Positions 1 to 5,398 of a stretch of DNA of 5,856 bases are shown here, piece after piece. Source of the DNA: Mailhella sp. (GTDB lineage Bacteria > Desulfobacterota > Desulfovibrionia > Desulfovibrionales > Desulfovibrionaceae); NCBI GenBank assembly GCA_024404335.1, contig JAKSQA010000076.1:1-5856 (forward strand), read 5' to 3'. How positions within the stretch are numbered: position 1 is the stretch's first letter; each line of letters starts with the position of its first letter. The position numbers were made by a program, and so were the translations under genes. The notes under the pieces were generated by a model. That model was not told where the DNA came from, searched no databases, and saw nothing but the letters and a program-made list of their open reading frames with translations.

Positions 1-601
1 CGAGCACGCCGAGTACGGGGACCTCGCTCCCGTTGAGGCGGAGGCCTTTGAAGTCGGTGTCGATGGTAAGGGGGAACACCGTGCGGAGGAGGAACGTCCC
101 GTCCTTGATGTTCGGCGTGGTGAGCGCCAGGGGATAGGGGACCGAGGCGATCTGGTCGAAGTGGTGGGGCTTGCCGCCGAATACGAGGGGCACGCCTTCG
201 GGATAGGGGTCGGTGCGCGGGACGTCCGTTTCGTCGCTGGAATAGAGGATGGTGCAGTTGCTGTCGTACAGGCGGTCCTTTGCCAGCTGCAGGCCGTGCA
301 GCTGCGTCTGGATGACCTCGTCGAAGAGCTTGTACTGGGCCGGGTCGGAAAGGGCGACGCCGCCTGATGCGTAGGTTACGGGCAGGGTGAACTTGCGGAA
401 TATCTGCCGGTTGATGCTGTCGGCGAGAAGGAGGGCGTATTCCTGCTGGCTTTCCACGATCGAGGTGATCATGGTCTTCCCTATGAACAGCGTGAGTATG
501 ACGCTCGAGATGAGGATGAGCAGCAGGGATATGTAGGAGAAGAATTTTGCCAGATTGAAGGGGAGCTTCGTATCCGGGCTTTTTCTGGTGGCTTCATCCA
601 T
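1..601 (-). CDS. Membrane-anchored sensor protein, N-terminal part only (probably a sensor kinase or other signalling protein)
   Basis: The frame is open from ATG at 601 through the left edge, giving 200 residues without a stop; the C-terminus lies outside the window. The start is supported by GGGAG (complement of 609-613) 7 nt upstream. Residues 1-20 are hydrophilic and probably cytoplasmic. Residues about 21-43 form one strong transmembrane helix (FFSYISLLLILISSVILTLF region). The rest is a soluble, mixed alpha/beta segment starting with a helix (ESQQEYALLLADSINRQIF), as in extracytoplasmic sensor domains of Cache-like type. Such a layout (short tail, membrane helix, large external domain) usually precedes a second membrane helix and a histidine kinase, diguanylate cyclase or chemoreceptor output. 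None of those output domains is visible, so the class is inference. The gene is divergent from sfsA across a 264-bp gap. I do not recognise a specific ligand or family name. Confidence 0.72.
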   Translation of the reverse strand, partial: MDEATRKSPDTKLPFNLAKFFSYISLLLILISSVILTLFIGKTMITSIVESQQEYALLLADSINRQIFRKFTLPVTYASGGVALSDPAQYKLFDEVIQTQLHGLQLAKDRLYDSNCTILYSSDETDVPRTDPYPEGVPLVFGGKPHHFDQIASVPYPLALTTPNIKDGTFLLRTVFPLTIDTDFKGLRLNGSEVPVLGVL

Positions 602-622
602 CGCGGTGCTCCCGAAAGGCGG

Positions 623-817
623 ACTGCGGCGCCGGCAGTGTGGGGTTGAGGGCGGTTTCGCATGGGTCTCCGCCCATGGGAAGCCGTCGGAGGGATGCGT
701 GCGGAACGGGCTTGGCGGAGCCCGGTGCCGCGGGGCGGCCGAATTCCGGAAAGGCTTGATGGCTCCCGGCCTTTCGTGGAAGAATCGGCGCGGAGTGTCC
801 CTGCCGTCTCTGACGGC
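623..817. repeat. Cluster of five short inverted repeats (hairpin-capable)
   Basis: Five perfect inverted repeats lie in 195 bp. They are ACTGC 623-627 with GCAGT 635-639; CATGGG 661-666 with CCCATG 673-678; CGGGCT 707-712 with AGCCCG 719-724; GAAAGGC 749-755 with GCCTTTC 769-775; and GCCGTC 803-808 with GACGGC 812-817. Arms are 5 to 7 bp and loops 3 to 13 nt. None is followed by a T-run on either strand, so they are not intrinsic terminators. They could be operator half-sites, a structured leader of sfsA, or chance in GC-rich DNA. The arm sequences differ from each other, so this is not one repeated element. Confidence 0.45.
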
Positions 818-855
818 TTCTGAGGCTAGCATAGACGGTATTGATTGCCAACAGC

Positions 856-864
856 GGGAAGGGG
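856..864 (+). promoter_or_regulatory. Ribosome binding site of sfsA, decides the start codon
   Basis: The purine-rich run GGGAAGGGG lies just before ATG at 866. An in-frame TTG at 845 would add seven residues (MPTAGRG), but it has no Shine-Dalgarno sequence in front of it, and the purine run would then be inside the gene. I therefore place the start at 866. Confidence 0.6.
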
Positions 865-865
865 A

Positions 866-1594
866 ATGGAAGATCTGCTTTTGCGTTTTCCGGAAGGGTG
901 CCGTGTGGGGCGCTTTCTCCGCAGGGAGAAGCGCTTCTTCGTCTATGCGGAGCTCGATGGGAGCGAGGTGTGCGCCCATACGAACAATACGGGGACCATG
1001 CTCGGGCTGCTGCGGCCCGGAGCTCCCGTACTGCTTGCTCCGGCCCTGAATCCCGAGCGGAAGCTGCGGTGGAGCGTGGTGGCCATGGGCGCCGGTGACG
1101 CGGGCGAGGGCGGCCGCGGCTTCTGGGTGGGCGTCGACACCTCGGCGCCGAACAGGCTTCTTTCCGCGATGTTCTCCGCGGGGCTCCTTCCATGGGCCCG
1201 GGGGTATTCCGCACTCAGGCGGGAGGCCGTGAACGGCGAGAGCCGCCTTGACGGCGTCATCACCGGGCCGGGGCTTCCGCCGCTCTGGGTCGAATGCAAG
1301 AACGTCACGCTTGTCGAGGACTGCGCGGCAGCCTTCCCGGATGCGGTGACGGACAGGGGGGCCAGGCATCTGCAGACCCTGATGCGCATCGTCGGGGAAG
1401 GCGGGAGGGCCGCCATGCTGTATGTGGTCCAGCGGCCCGACGGCCGCTGCTTCCGCGCCGCGGACTATGTCGACCCCGTGTATGCGGAACGCCTTGCGGA
1501 GGCTGCGGACGCCGGCGTGGAGGTCCATCCCGTGGTCGTCGGGGTCGAGGCCGAAGGGATACGCTTCGTCGGGGAGCTTGAGTTCAGGCGCTGA
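866..1594 (+). CDS. sfsA: SfsA family protein (sugar fermentation stimulation protein homologue)
   Basis: The product is 242 residues, close to the usual length of SfsA (about 230-240). Family landmarks run in the expected order: an N-terminal OB-like part with GRFLRREKRF (about 15-24); HTNNTG at 38-43; GVDTSAPNRL at 89-98; RLDGVIT at 127-133; VECKNVTLVED at 142-152; FPDAVTDRGARHLQTL at 157-172; AAMLYVVQRPD at 182-192. D129 with E143-x-K145 forms a PD-(D/E)XK-like nuclease signature, which is known for this family. The E. coli protein was named for an effect on maltose metabolism and binds DNA, but the true biochemical role of the family is unsettled. No signal peptide or membrane helix is seen, so it should be cytoplasmic. 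The gene converges on the HAD phosphatase gene with only 20 bp between stops and appears to be monocistronic. Motif spelling resembles SfsA of Desulfovibrio relatives (from memory). Confidence 0.93.
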   Translation: MEDLLLRFPEGCRVGRFLRREKRFFVYAELDGSEVCAHTNNTGTMLGLLRPGAPVLLAPALNPERKLRWSVVAMGAGDAGEGGRGFWVGVDTSAPNRLLSAMFSAGLLPWARGYSALRREAVNGESRLDGVITGPGLPPLWVECKNVTLVEDCAAAFPDAVTDRGARHLQTLMRIVGEGGRAAMLYVVQRPDGRCFRAADYVDPVYAERLAEAADAGVEVHPVVVGVEAEGIRFVGELEFRR

Positions 1595-1614
1595 GGCAGG
1601 GGCGCATAGAGGAC

Positions 1615-2259
1615 TCAGATCAGCTCGAGAAGCTGCTGCGGAGAGTCGATGAACCGCTCCGCACCTGCTTCCTTCAGCTGCTCTACGGAACGGTAGCCCC
1701 ATGTGACTGCTGTGAGGGGCACGCCGGCATTGGCAGCCGTACGGGCGTCCACGTCGCTGTCGCCGACGTAGATGACGCGGGAGCGCTGCGTGCCGAGTTC
1801 GGCGATCACGTTCAGGATGGGGGCGGGGTCCGGCTTGCGGGGGATTCCGGGCCGCTCGCCCGCCGTGGCCGAGAACATGCCGGGGAAATGCCTTTCGACC
1901 AGGGCGCGGACCTCACGGTCCTGCTTGTTGGAGACGACGGCAAGCAGGAATCCCCGGGTCTTCAGCTCGGCGAGCAGCTCCGGGATTCCCGGATACGGAG
2001 CCGTGGCATCGCCGCAGTGCACGGCGTAGTAGTCCTGGAAAGCCGCGAAAAGGGGGGCGTAGCGCGCGTCGTCGGGCCCGAATCCGGCAGAGCGCTCCAC
2101 AAGCTTCCTTACTCCGCTGCCCACGAAGGCCCTGACCTCCGCAAGGGAGCGCCGGGGGAGCCCGTGAAGGGAGAGCGCGTGGTGGACTGCGTCCGCAAGG
2201 TCCTTCAGCGAATCAAGAAGGGTTCCGTCAAGGTCGAACAGTATGGCGTCGCAGGGCAT
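1615..2259 (-). CDS. HAD-family hydrolase, phosphoglycolate phosphatase (Gph) type
   Basis: The product is 214 residues and cytoplasmic, in the size range of Gph-like HAD phosphatases. All four HAD motifs are present. Motif I is FDLDGTLLDS, with nucleophile D9 and general acid D11. Motif II is VVSNK with S110. Motif III is K142 in RKPDP. Motif IV is YVGDSDVDARTA (164-175), with D167 and D171 as likely magnesium ligands. A helical cap fits between motif I and motif II (about 17-88), typical of subclass I with a C1 cap. The reaction would be magnesium-dependent dephosphorylation of a small phosphate ester. 2-Phosphoglycolate, which arises from repair of oxidised DNA ends, is the classical substrate, but substrate cannot be read from sequence and related enzymes act on sugar phosphates. 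The ATG at 2259 has GGAGG (complement of 2264-2268) at a short 4-nt spacing. The gene is divergent from the metallo-hydrolase gene. Confidence 0.92.
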   Translation of the reverse strand: MPCDAILFDLDGTLLDSLKDLADAVHHALSLHGLPRRSLAEVRAFVGSGVRKLVERSAGFGPDDARYAPLFAAFQDYYAVHCGDATAPYPGIPELLAELKTRGFLLAVVSNKQDREVRALVERHFPGMFSATAGERPGIPRKPDPAPILNVIAELGTQRSRVIYVGDSDVDARTAANAGVPLTAVTWGYRSVEQLKEAGAERFIDSPQQLLELI

Positions 2260-2298
2260 GGGGCCTCCGTGTTTTCCGATTGGAAGGGGGATGGCGGA

Positions 2299-2326
2299 CT
2301 TTTATCTCCCATGCCGGAGAAGTCAA
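2299..2326 (-). promoter_or_regulatory. Predicted sigma70-type promoter of the HAD phosphatase gene
   Basis: On the minus strand, TTGACT (complement of 2321-2326) is followed after 16 nt by TAAAAG (complement of 2299-2304). The -35 matches consensus at five of six positions and the -10 at four. The start would fall near 2292, giving a leader of roughly 33 nt before ATG at 2259. Confidence 0.5.
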
Positions 2327-2364
2327 GTGCCGGGCGGCGGAATCCGTCCGCCGGGGCGCCATGC

Positions 2365-2393
2365 TTGCCCGATGGGCCTGAATCCTGTACGAT
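2365..2393 (+). promoter_or_regulatory. Predicted sigma70-type promoter of the metallo-hydrolase gene
   Basis: TTGCCC at 2365-2370 and TACGAT at 2388-2393 are separated by exactly 17 nt; each matches consensus at four of six positions. The transcript would begin near 2400, only about 16 nt before the start codon but still including the ribosome binding site. Its -35 lies 38 bp from the -35 of the divergent promoter. Confidence 0.42.
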
Positions 2394-2404
2394 CCCGAGC
2401 AGAT

Positions 2405-2409
2405 GGAGG
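2405..2409 (+). promoter_or_regulatory. Ribosome binding site fixing the metallo-hydrolase start
   Basis: GGAGG at 2405-2409 is 6 nt upstream of ATG at 2416. The reading frame is open much further upstream (from 1888), but that extension runs antisense through the HAD gene and has no family similarity. The SD and the family-typical N-terminus MERLIVLGTG place the start at 2416. Confidence 0.8.
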
Positions 2410-2415
2410 CGGATT

Positions 2416-3225
2416 ATGGAAAGACTCATCGTCCTTGGAACGGGCGCCGCGAGCGCCGTGCGCAGATATAACACATGCTCCGTCCTTGAAGGCCCGGAAG
2501 GGCGCCTGCTTATCGACGGCGGAGGCGGCAACGGCATCCTTTCGAGGCTTGAGGACGCGGGCGTGCCTCTTGATGCCCTCCGCAGCGTCTTCGTGACGCA
2601 TGAGCATATAGACCACCTTCTGGGTGTGCTGTGGGTCATCCGGATAAGCGCCTCCAGGTGGCTTTCCGGCAAGCGTGCCGAAACGCTGACCGTGTACTGC
2701 CATGCGCGCCTTGCGGAGAAGATCTCCACGATTTGCAGTCTTACGCTGAGTGCGAAGCAGCAGGCCGCCCTTGGAAAGGGCGTCGTCCTGTCTCCTGTGG
2801 AGGCAGGCAGGGAGTACGTCATCGAAGGGCACAGGACCGTGTTCTTCGATATCGAATCCAGGAAGGCCGAGCAGTACGGGTTCCGCATGGAAGCGCCCGA
2901 TGGCCAGGTCATCGTCTTCTGCGGCGACGAGCCCTTCCGCGGCAGGGATGACACGCTGCTGCGCGGGGCGGACTGGCTGCTCCACGAGGCGTTCTGCACG
3001 GAAAGCGATGCCGGGCTGTTCGATCCGCATGCCATAGGGCACAGCACGGTGGACGAGGCCGCGGCCTTTGCCGCATCAGCGGGTGCCCGCAGCCTCGTGC
3101 TCTGGCATACGGAGGAGAAGACGCTCGGCAGACGCCGTGGGCTGTATTCCGAGGCCGCCTCCCGATTCTTCAAAGGCCGCGTCCATGTGCCGGAGGACAT
3201 GGAAGTCATTGATCTGAGGAAGTGA
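2416..3225 (+). CDS. Metallo-beta-lactamase-fold hydrolase, RNase Z-like
   Basis: The product is 269 residues and cytoplasmic. It begins with the strand and turn VLGTGAAS (6-13), then NTCSVLEG and LLIDGGGGNG (31-40). The MBL signature THEHIDH is at 61-67, with H62, H64, D66 and H67 as metal ligands. FCGDEPF (168-174) supplies the bridging Asp171. HEAF (190-193), GHST (208-211) and H231 in LWHTEEKTLGRRRGLY give the RNase Z-like C-terminal part, with H231 as the last metal ligand. At the place where tRNase Z carries its third His (after a FxLxH pattern) this protein reads FFDIESRKAEQYGFR (143-157), with no His. From memory, a clostridial hydrolase subfamily shares the FFDI..S.K..Q.GF pattern, so this may be normal for the group. 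There is no flexible exosite arm as in true tRNase Z. Substrate is unknown. The gene has its own promoter candidate and ends inside the tail of the convergent Ppx/GppA relic. Confidence 0.9.
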   Translation: MERLIVLGTGAASAVRRYNTCSVLEGPEGRLLIDGGGGNGILSRLEDAGVPLDALRSVFVTHEHIDHLLGVLWVIRISASRWLSGKRAETLTVYCHARLAEKISTICSLTLSAKQQAALGKGVVLSPVEAGREYVIEGHRTVFFDIESRKAEQYGFRMEAPDGQVIVFCGDEPFRGRDDTLLRGADWLLHEAFCTESDAGLFDPHAIGHSTVDEAAAFAASAGARSLVLWHTEEKTLGRRRGLYSEAASRFFKGRVHVPEDMEVIDLRK

Positions 3226-3487
3226 TCCTCCGGGGAGCTGTGGTTTCCGATGCCGGGGATGCCTGCGCTTCGGTGAGAAAATGCTCCTGGGCACAGACAT
3301 CCGGTTTTGATTTCTCCTTTTTCACACGGGCATACTCAAGCCCTTTTTTCTCCCATGACATCTTCGTATCTGCCAGCTGCACGGCCATTATCTTGTCCCG
3401 GAATAGCTCCTTGAACTCGTTTCCCATGATTTCGTAGCACTTCAGCCGGATAGAGTTCGATCCTATATCGATAATTGCCTGCTTCAT
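3206..3487 (-). pseudogene. Truncated Ppx/GppA exopolyphosphatase-like gene (N-terminal relic)
   Basis: The open frame codes 93 residues, where complete Ppx/GppA proteins have about 300-500. It opens with MKQAIIDIGSNSIRLKCYEI, the phosphate-1 motif of the ASKHA ATPase fold as used in exopolyphosphatase and guanosine pentaphosphate phosphatase. Family-like sequence continues to about residue 40 (LFRDKIMAVQLAD). After that (SWEKKGLEYARVKKEKSK and beyond) the sequence is hydrophilic and I recognise no family resemblance. The phosphate-2 motif, catalytic Glu and adenosine motif are all absent, so it cannot be an active enzyme. ATG at 3487 has AGAGG (complement of 3495-3499) 7 nt upstream. The resemblance breaks near 3365. 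The last 20 nt overlap the 3' end of the convergent hydrolase gene. G+C is lower (about 47% over 3301-3480) than in neighbours. Alternative: a short expressed protein that kept only the nucleotide-binding hairpin. Confidence 0.68.
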
Positions 3488-3565
3488 GATAATACCTCTG
3501 ATGAAGTATCCTTTTTATGGTTGATAATTCCGCATTTCCTGAAAACGTATACTTGAATACTGTGA

Positions 3566-3595
3566 ATTTTATTTTCTGATATTGTAAAATGTAAA
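3566..3595 (-). promoter_or_regulatory. Predicted sigma70-type promoter of the Ppx/GppA relic
   Basis: On the minus strand, TTTACA (complement of 3590-3595) is followed after 18 nt by TAAAAT (complement of 3566-3571); each box matches consensus at five of six positions. The start would be near 3559, giving a leader of about 70 nt. The -35 box begins in the T-run of the upstream operon's terminator. Promoter look-alikes are common in AT-rich DNA, so this is a candidate only. Confidence 0.4.
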
Positions 3596-3628
3596 AAAGC
3601 ACCGTATAACAAGATTATACGGTGCTTT
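3593..3628 (-). terminator. Rho-independent terminator of the two-component operon
   Basis: GCACCGTATAA at 3599-3609 and TTATACGGTGC at 3615-3625 form a perfect 11-bp stem with a 5-nt loop. It extends to 14 bp with AAA 3596-3598 and TTT 3626-3628. Read on the minus strand, the stem is followed by a run of six T (complement of 3593-3598), the classical intrinsic terminator layout. It lies 28 nt past the kinase stop codon. In the plus direction the T-run is only three long, so it should act mainly on the minus strand. Confidence 0.88.
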
Positions 3629-3656
3629 AAAGATCTTTTATAAGAGAAGATGGTTT

Positions 3657-5387
3657 CTAAATATTAATACTTTCTCCTATCTGCGGGCATGCACGCATGG
3701 AAGCGGTTTCCTGCGTTTGGGCATGAGGTTTTTCAGCGGCGGGGAATACTATGGTTATTTCGGTCCCTTCATTGAGCCTGCTTTTGAGTCTTATTTCCGC
3801 CTTATGGAACTGCACCGCATGCTTGACTATGGAAAGGCCGAGGCCCGTGCCTCCCTTCAGGCGTGAACGGCTTTTATCGACGCAGTAGAATCGTTCGAAG
3901 ATCCTCTCATGGTCCTTTTCCGCGATGCCTATGCCCGTATCGCGCACCGTGACAAAAGGATGGCCGTCGGAAAGGCCGGTGGATATGTGGATGCTCCCGC
4001 CGTGGCGGTTGTATTTTATGGCGTTCTCCAGGAGATTGCCGACTATCTCCCCGGCAAGAGCGGGATCGCCCATGACAGGGGCCTCCGAACATTCGAGGGT
4101 GAGCTTCAGGCCGGCCTCTTCAGCCGCCTCGCGGAAGGGCTCCGCGGCTTTAGCGGCGGCATGGGCAAGGTCGAACATGACGGGGGAGATTTCCACCCCC
4201 TCGTCCAGGCGGGCAAGCCGCAGCAGGTCGCCGATAAGCGCCGCCATGCGCTGCCCGTCGTCATATATCCTCGATGCGAAGCGCCGCATGTCCTCCTGCC
4301 GGACAAGTCCTCCGGCCATCAGTTCCGAAGCGCCGATGATGGACTGAAGCGGGGTCTTCAGCTCATGCGACACATCGGCCGTGAATTCCCTGCGCCGGCG
4401 CTCCCTCTCCGCACGCTCGGTGATGTCGCACGCCAGTATCACGCTCCCGACGATCCGCTCGCCTGACATGATCCGGCTCATGTCCAGATGATACAGCCGG
4501 CCTTTCCGTTCGATCTGCAGATCGGCGCGCCCTTCATCCATCGAGCGCTCGAGCGCCGACCGGATATCGTCACCGGGATCCACGTCGCGGAAGAACGATT
4601 CGCGGCAGTCGGAGCCGAGGCCGAATATCACGCCGGCAGGCCGGTTGGTGCTGAGAATTCGGCCGAAGGTATCAAGCATGACAAGGCCTTCCTCCATGGC
4701 CCCGACGATGTGCTCGAATTCATCCTTCTGTTTTTTCAGAGAGGCTATGTGCTCGGAAATCTGGACGTGCTGCCTCTCAAGCCGGCGCAGCATGGGGACG
4801 AGCTCGTCATAGGCATTGTTCCTCAGCGGGTTTTCCAGGTCGAGGGAATTCACGGGGGCGACGATGCGCCCGGCAATGTGCCGGGAAACGAGCAGGAAGA
4901 TCCCTATGAGGACGACCGCCGCGAATACGAACCACCCGAGAAGGTCATACGCTATGCGGAATGCCGTGGACCGGCTTTCCGAAATGCGCAGCACCGATCC
5001 GTCGGGCATGCGCCGGGCAAGATAGGCCGTTTCCTCCAGCAGGGTATCGGAATACCGGACGCTGCGCCCGAACCCGGTTTCGGCGGCGCTTCTCACTTCG
5101 CTGCGGAGGGCATGCCCGCCCATATCGGACGGGTCATGCCGGCTGTCGAACAGGACTTCCCCGGAGGAGGCGATCAGGGTGAGGCGGAAATCCGGCATGG
5201 CAGCGGCGGCGAATGCCGCGCCGCCACTGCCTTCAGCCATGATGGCGGCTGTATGCAGCGTCTTGTTCAGCTTTTCCTCCTGCAGGATGACGGATTCCCT
5301 GTAGATGACGGGGACAAGCACGGCGAAGCATGCCGTCAGCATCGCAAGAGCCATAAGGAAAAGATAGCGGAAGATGCGTTTTCTCAT
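3657..5387 (-). CDS. Two-component sensor histidine kinase, PhoR-like
   Basis: The product is 576 residues, an inner-membrane kinase. TM helix 1 is at about 5-29 and TM helix 2 at about 150-168; between them lies a roughly 120-residue extracytoplasmic sensor domain. A HAMP-like linker (RIVAPVNSLDLENPL, 174-188, then YDELVPMLRRLERQ) leads to a short coiled coil and a PAS domain (about 222-325). The HisKA domain carries SHELKTP with phospho-acceptor H341; the E342 and T345 positions fit a kinase that also dephosphorylates its partner. The HATPase domain shows NLLENAIKYN (451-460), DTGIGI (483-488), the F-box ERIFERFYCVDKSRS (494-508) and GGTGLGLSI (512-520). All catalytic boxes look intact. About 25 residues follow the domain as a hydrophilic tail. 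It follows the regulator gene by 9 nt. The architecture matches PhoR, but the signal is not readable; phosphate sensing is a guess. The HAMP linker and G-box wording resemble clostridial kinases. Confidence 0.93.
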   Translation of the reverse strand: MRKRIFRYLFLMALAMLTACFAVLVPVIYRESVILQEEKLNKTLHTAAIMAEGSGGAAFAAAAMPDFRLTLIASSGEVLFDSRHDPSDMGGHALRSEVRSAAETGFGRSVRYSDTLLEETAYLARRMPDGSVLRISESRSTAFRIAYDLLGWFVFAAVVLIGIFLLVSRHIAGRIVAPVNSLDLENPLRNNAYDELVPMLRRLERQHVQISEHIASLKKQKDEFEHIVGAMEEGLVMLDTFGRILSTNRPAGVIFGLGSDCRESFFRDVDPGDDIRSALERSMDEGRADLQIERKGRLYHLDMSRIMSGERIVGSVILACDITERAERERRRREFTADVSHELKTPLQSIIGASELMAGGLVRQEDMRRFASRIYDDGQRMAALIGDLLRLARLDEGVEISPVMFDLAHAAAKAAEPFREAAEEAGLKLTLECSEAPVMGDPALAGEIVGNLLENAIKYNRHGGSIHISTGLSDGHPFVTVRDTGIGIAEKDHERIFERFYCVDKSRSRLKGGTGLGLSIVKHAVQFHKAEIRLKSRLNEGTEITIVFPAAEKPHAQTQETASMRACPQIGESINI

Positions 5388-5394
5388 GGCGGTG

Positions 5395-5398
5395 CCTC
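5395..5398 (-). promoter_or_regulatory. Kinase ribosome binding site overlapping the regulator stop codon
   Basis: On the minus strand, GAGG (complement of 5395-5398) lies 7 nt before the kinase ATG at 5387 and shares bases with the TGA stop of the response regulator (5397-5399). Ribosomes finishing the regulator would pass directly over it, which points to translational coupling. Confidence 0.7.

Larger units (their letters stand above)
602..865. other. Divergent intergenic region between the sensor gene and sfsA
   Basis: This 264-bp stretch separates two divergently transcribed genes and should contain both promoters. I found no convincing -35/-10 pair for either gene; TAGCAT at 837-832 region upstream of sfsA (within GGCTAGCATAGACGG) is a weak -10 candidate without a good -35. 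The region is GC-rich and contains five short perfect inverted repeats, listed separately. Several frames stay open here, but they have no ribosome binding site and no recognisable protein similarity, and I consider them shadows. Confidence 0.6.
3481..3656. other. AT-rich pocket between the Ppx/GppA relic and the two-component operon
   Basis: Hand counting gives 35 G+C in 120 bases for 3481-3600, far below the GC-rich genes on both sides. It contains the terminator of the two-component operon, a promoter candidate and the ribosome binding site of the relic, plus a 10-bp palindrome AAAGATCTTT at 3629-3638. Together with the relic (3206-3487), the 431 bp from the hydrolase stop to the kinase stop hold no intact gene that I can identify. 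Confidence 0.7.

Noticed and set aside
594..1214. A 206-codon minus-strand frame covering the intergenic region and the start of sfsA
   Set aside because: Arginine-, proline- and serine-rich translation typical of an antisense GC-rich frame; it overlaps sfsA and has no ribosome binding site or recognisable domain.
1888..2415. An open frame continuous with the metallo-hydrolase that would add 176 N-terminal residues
   Set aside because: It runs antisense through the HAD gene, has no family resemblance, and the strong GGAGG and family-typical start are at 2405-2418.
2205..3209. A 334-codon minus-strand frame antisense to the metallo-hydrolase
   Set aside because: Low-complexity Ser/Arg/Pro-rich translation with no motif; the plus strand holds a gene with complete MBL motifs.
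3216..3230. Hairpin GAGGA-AGTGA-TCCTC over the hydrolase stop codon as a terminator
   Set aside because: Only 5 bp and not followed by a T-run on the plus strand.
3249..3263. Direct repeat GATGCC-GGG-GATGCC as a target-site duplication or operator
   Set aside because: Two 6-bp copies 3 bp apart in GC-rich DNA are easily chance, and no mobile element lies between or beside them.
3336..3602. An 88-codon minus-strand frame overlapping the Ppx/GppA relic
   Set aside because: It starts inside the terminator and promoter region and reads the relic in another frame; only the other frame gives the IDIGSNSIRL motif. A frameshift joining the two was considered, but this frame shows no Ppx-like continuation.
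3629..3638. Palindrome AAAGATCTTT as a regulator site
   Set aside because: A single 10-bp palindrome in AT-rich 3' untranslated DNA between a stop codon and a terminator; no second copy seen.
3909..4466. A 185-codon plus-strand frame inside the kinase gene
   Set aside because: It is the complement of the conserved HisKA/HATPase coding sequence and has no domain of its own.
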